Shown here in pieces: positions 37,391 through 37,617 of a DNA stretch of 37,617 nucleotides (position 1 is its first letter; each line of letters opens with the position of its first letter). Source of the DNA: Tateyamaria sp. (lineage in GTDB: Bacteria; Pseudomonadota; Alphaproteobacteria; Rhodobacterales; Rhodobacteraceae); NCBI GenBank assembly GCA_018668195.1, contig JABITU010000122.1, positions 1 to 37,617 of the forward strand, in the 5' to 3' direction. The position numbers and the translations under genes are program-made. The notes under the pieces are model-generated. The model worked only from the letters and a program-made list of their open reading frames with translations, was not told the origin of the DNA and made no database searches.

Positions 37391-37561
37391 CCTAAAGCGT
37401 TATACGAACAACTTGAATCAGCTAACGCTGCCTGTAATCAGAGATTTCAACGCGTTAGATGATGTGTGATGTTTCAGGTATTTCGTCAAACGCTATAATG
37501 CATTGAAATTTTTATTTCTTGCAGCGTCAGGCGGCTTAATCTTTTCGCATCACGCTTTAGG
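37391..37561. mobile_element. 171-bp palindromic element with 10-bp perfect ends, MITE-like (contains repeat B and an inverted partial unit)
   Basis: CCTAAAGCGT at 37391-37400 is the exact reverse complement of ACGCTTTAGG at 37552-37561. Inside these ends the arms stay similar for about 65 bases: the right arm (about 37497-37561, including ATTGAAAT, GCAGCG and TCTTTTCGCATCACGCTTTA) is the 3' part of another unit in plus orientation. It faces copy B head to head. No open frame, no transposase. No clear target-site duplication was seen. Confidence 0.65.
37392..37491 (-). repeat. Dispersed 100-bp repeat, copy B (reverse orientation)
   Basis: On the minus strand from 37491 to 37392 this unit aligns without gaps to A1: 45 of 48 identical in the core (37444-37491), then GGCAGCGTTAGCTGATTCAA and a terminal CGTATAACGCTTTAG. 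It begins 82 bases after the racemase stop. Confidence 0.9.
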
Positions 37562-37617
37562 TGAATTGAACCCCATAAAAATGCTAGATATCGTGAGATA
37601 CTCGGATTTAACGGAAC

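Overview
The window looks like chromosomal DNA of a marine alphaproteobacterium of the Rhodobacteraceae/Roseobacteraceae group. The evidence is the dense set of short operons with 4-nt ATGA overlaps, a Core-2/I-branching-type glycosyltransferase of the kind seen in Rhodobacterales next to a sulfotransferase, a PrtD/HlyD-RidA-GDPD-FemAB-like-PCD gene string, the cinA/sfsA/map neighbourhood, and moderate GC with AT-rich spacers. The genus cannot be fixed from sequence reading alone. No rRNA, tRNA, CRISPR array, phage or intact insertion sequence was seen.

Layout. 1-2.0 kb: end of a PfkB-family (adenosine kinase-like) gene, a GNAT acetyltransferase, then on the minus strand rppH preceded by a GNAT gene broken by an in-frame TAA. 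2.0-5.4 kb: fadH (2,4-dienoyl-CoA reductase) and a LysR regulator, separated by one copy of a 100-bp repeat. 5.4-8.4 kb: a tightly overlapping minus-strand operon of a CinA-like protein, a GNAT, an AhpD-like protein and an OmpA-domain protein. 8.4-10.0 kb: sfsA and map. 10.0-11.8 kb: rsmD and a ferredoxin-reductase-like flavoprotein. 11.9-18.3 kb: a peroxiredoxin, then a minus-strand operon running from a type I secretion ATPase (interrupted by an in-frame TAA) through HlyD-type adaptor, RidA, glycerophosphodiester phosphodiesterase and a FemAB-like protein to pterin-carbinolamine dehydratase. 18.4-20.4 kb: MlaA and MlaC for outer-membrane lipid asymmetry, then a GYD-domain protein. 20.4-24.8 kb: tandem repeats, a bifunctional class A penicillin-binding protein, and the glnK-amtB ammonium pair. 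25.1-27.8 kb: an aromatic/aspartate aminotransferase, a 3-mercaptopyruvate sulfurtransferase, and smpB. 28.0-31.6 kb: a THUMP-domain RNA methyltransferase, a Core-2/I-branching-like glycosyltransferase and a divergent sulfotransferase. 31.7-37.3 kb: a GntR/FCD regulator diverging from a spermidine/putrescine-type ABC transporter operon that ends in an Asp/Glu/hydantoin racemase. 37.3-37.6 kb: another repeat element.

The most notable unexplained structure is a dispersed repeat family. Four 100-bp units align to each other without gaps: one at 4.1 kb, two in tandem with a 103-bp period at 20.5 kb, and one at 37.4 kb. A fifth, partial unit faces the last one head to head and makes a 171-bp palindromic, MITE-like element with perfect 10-bp ends. 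One unit overlaps the stop codon of the penicillin-binding protein gene. The second theme is gene decay: two otherwise intact genes are each interrupted by a single in-frame TAA, while neighbouring genes use TAA as a true stop, so code reassignment is unlikely. The best candidates for unusual biology are the GT14-like/sulfotransferase pair (possibly a sulfated surface glycan) and the GntR-controlled transporter-racemase operon, which has a perfect palindromic operator candidate and a strong intercistronic hairpin.
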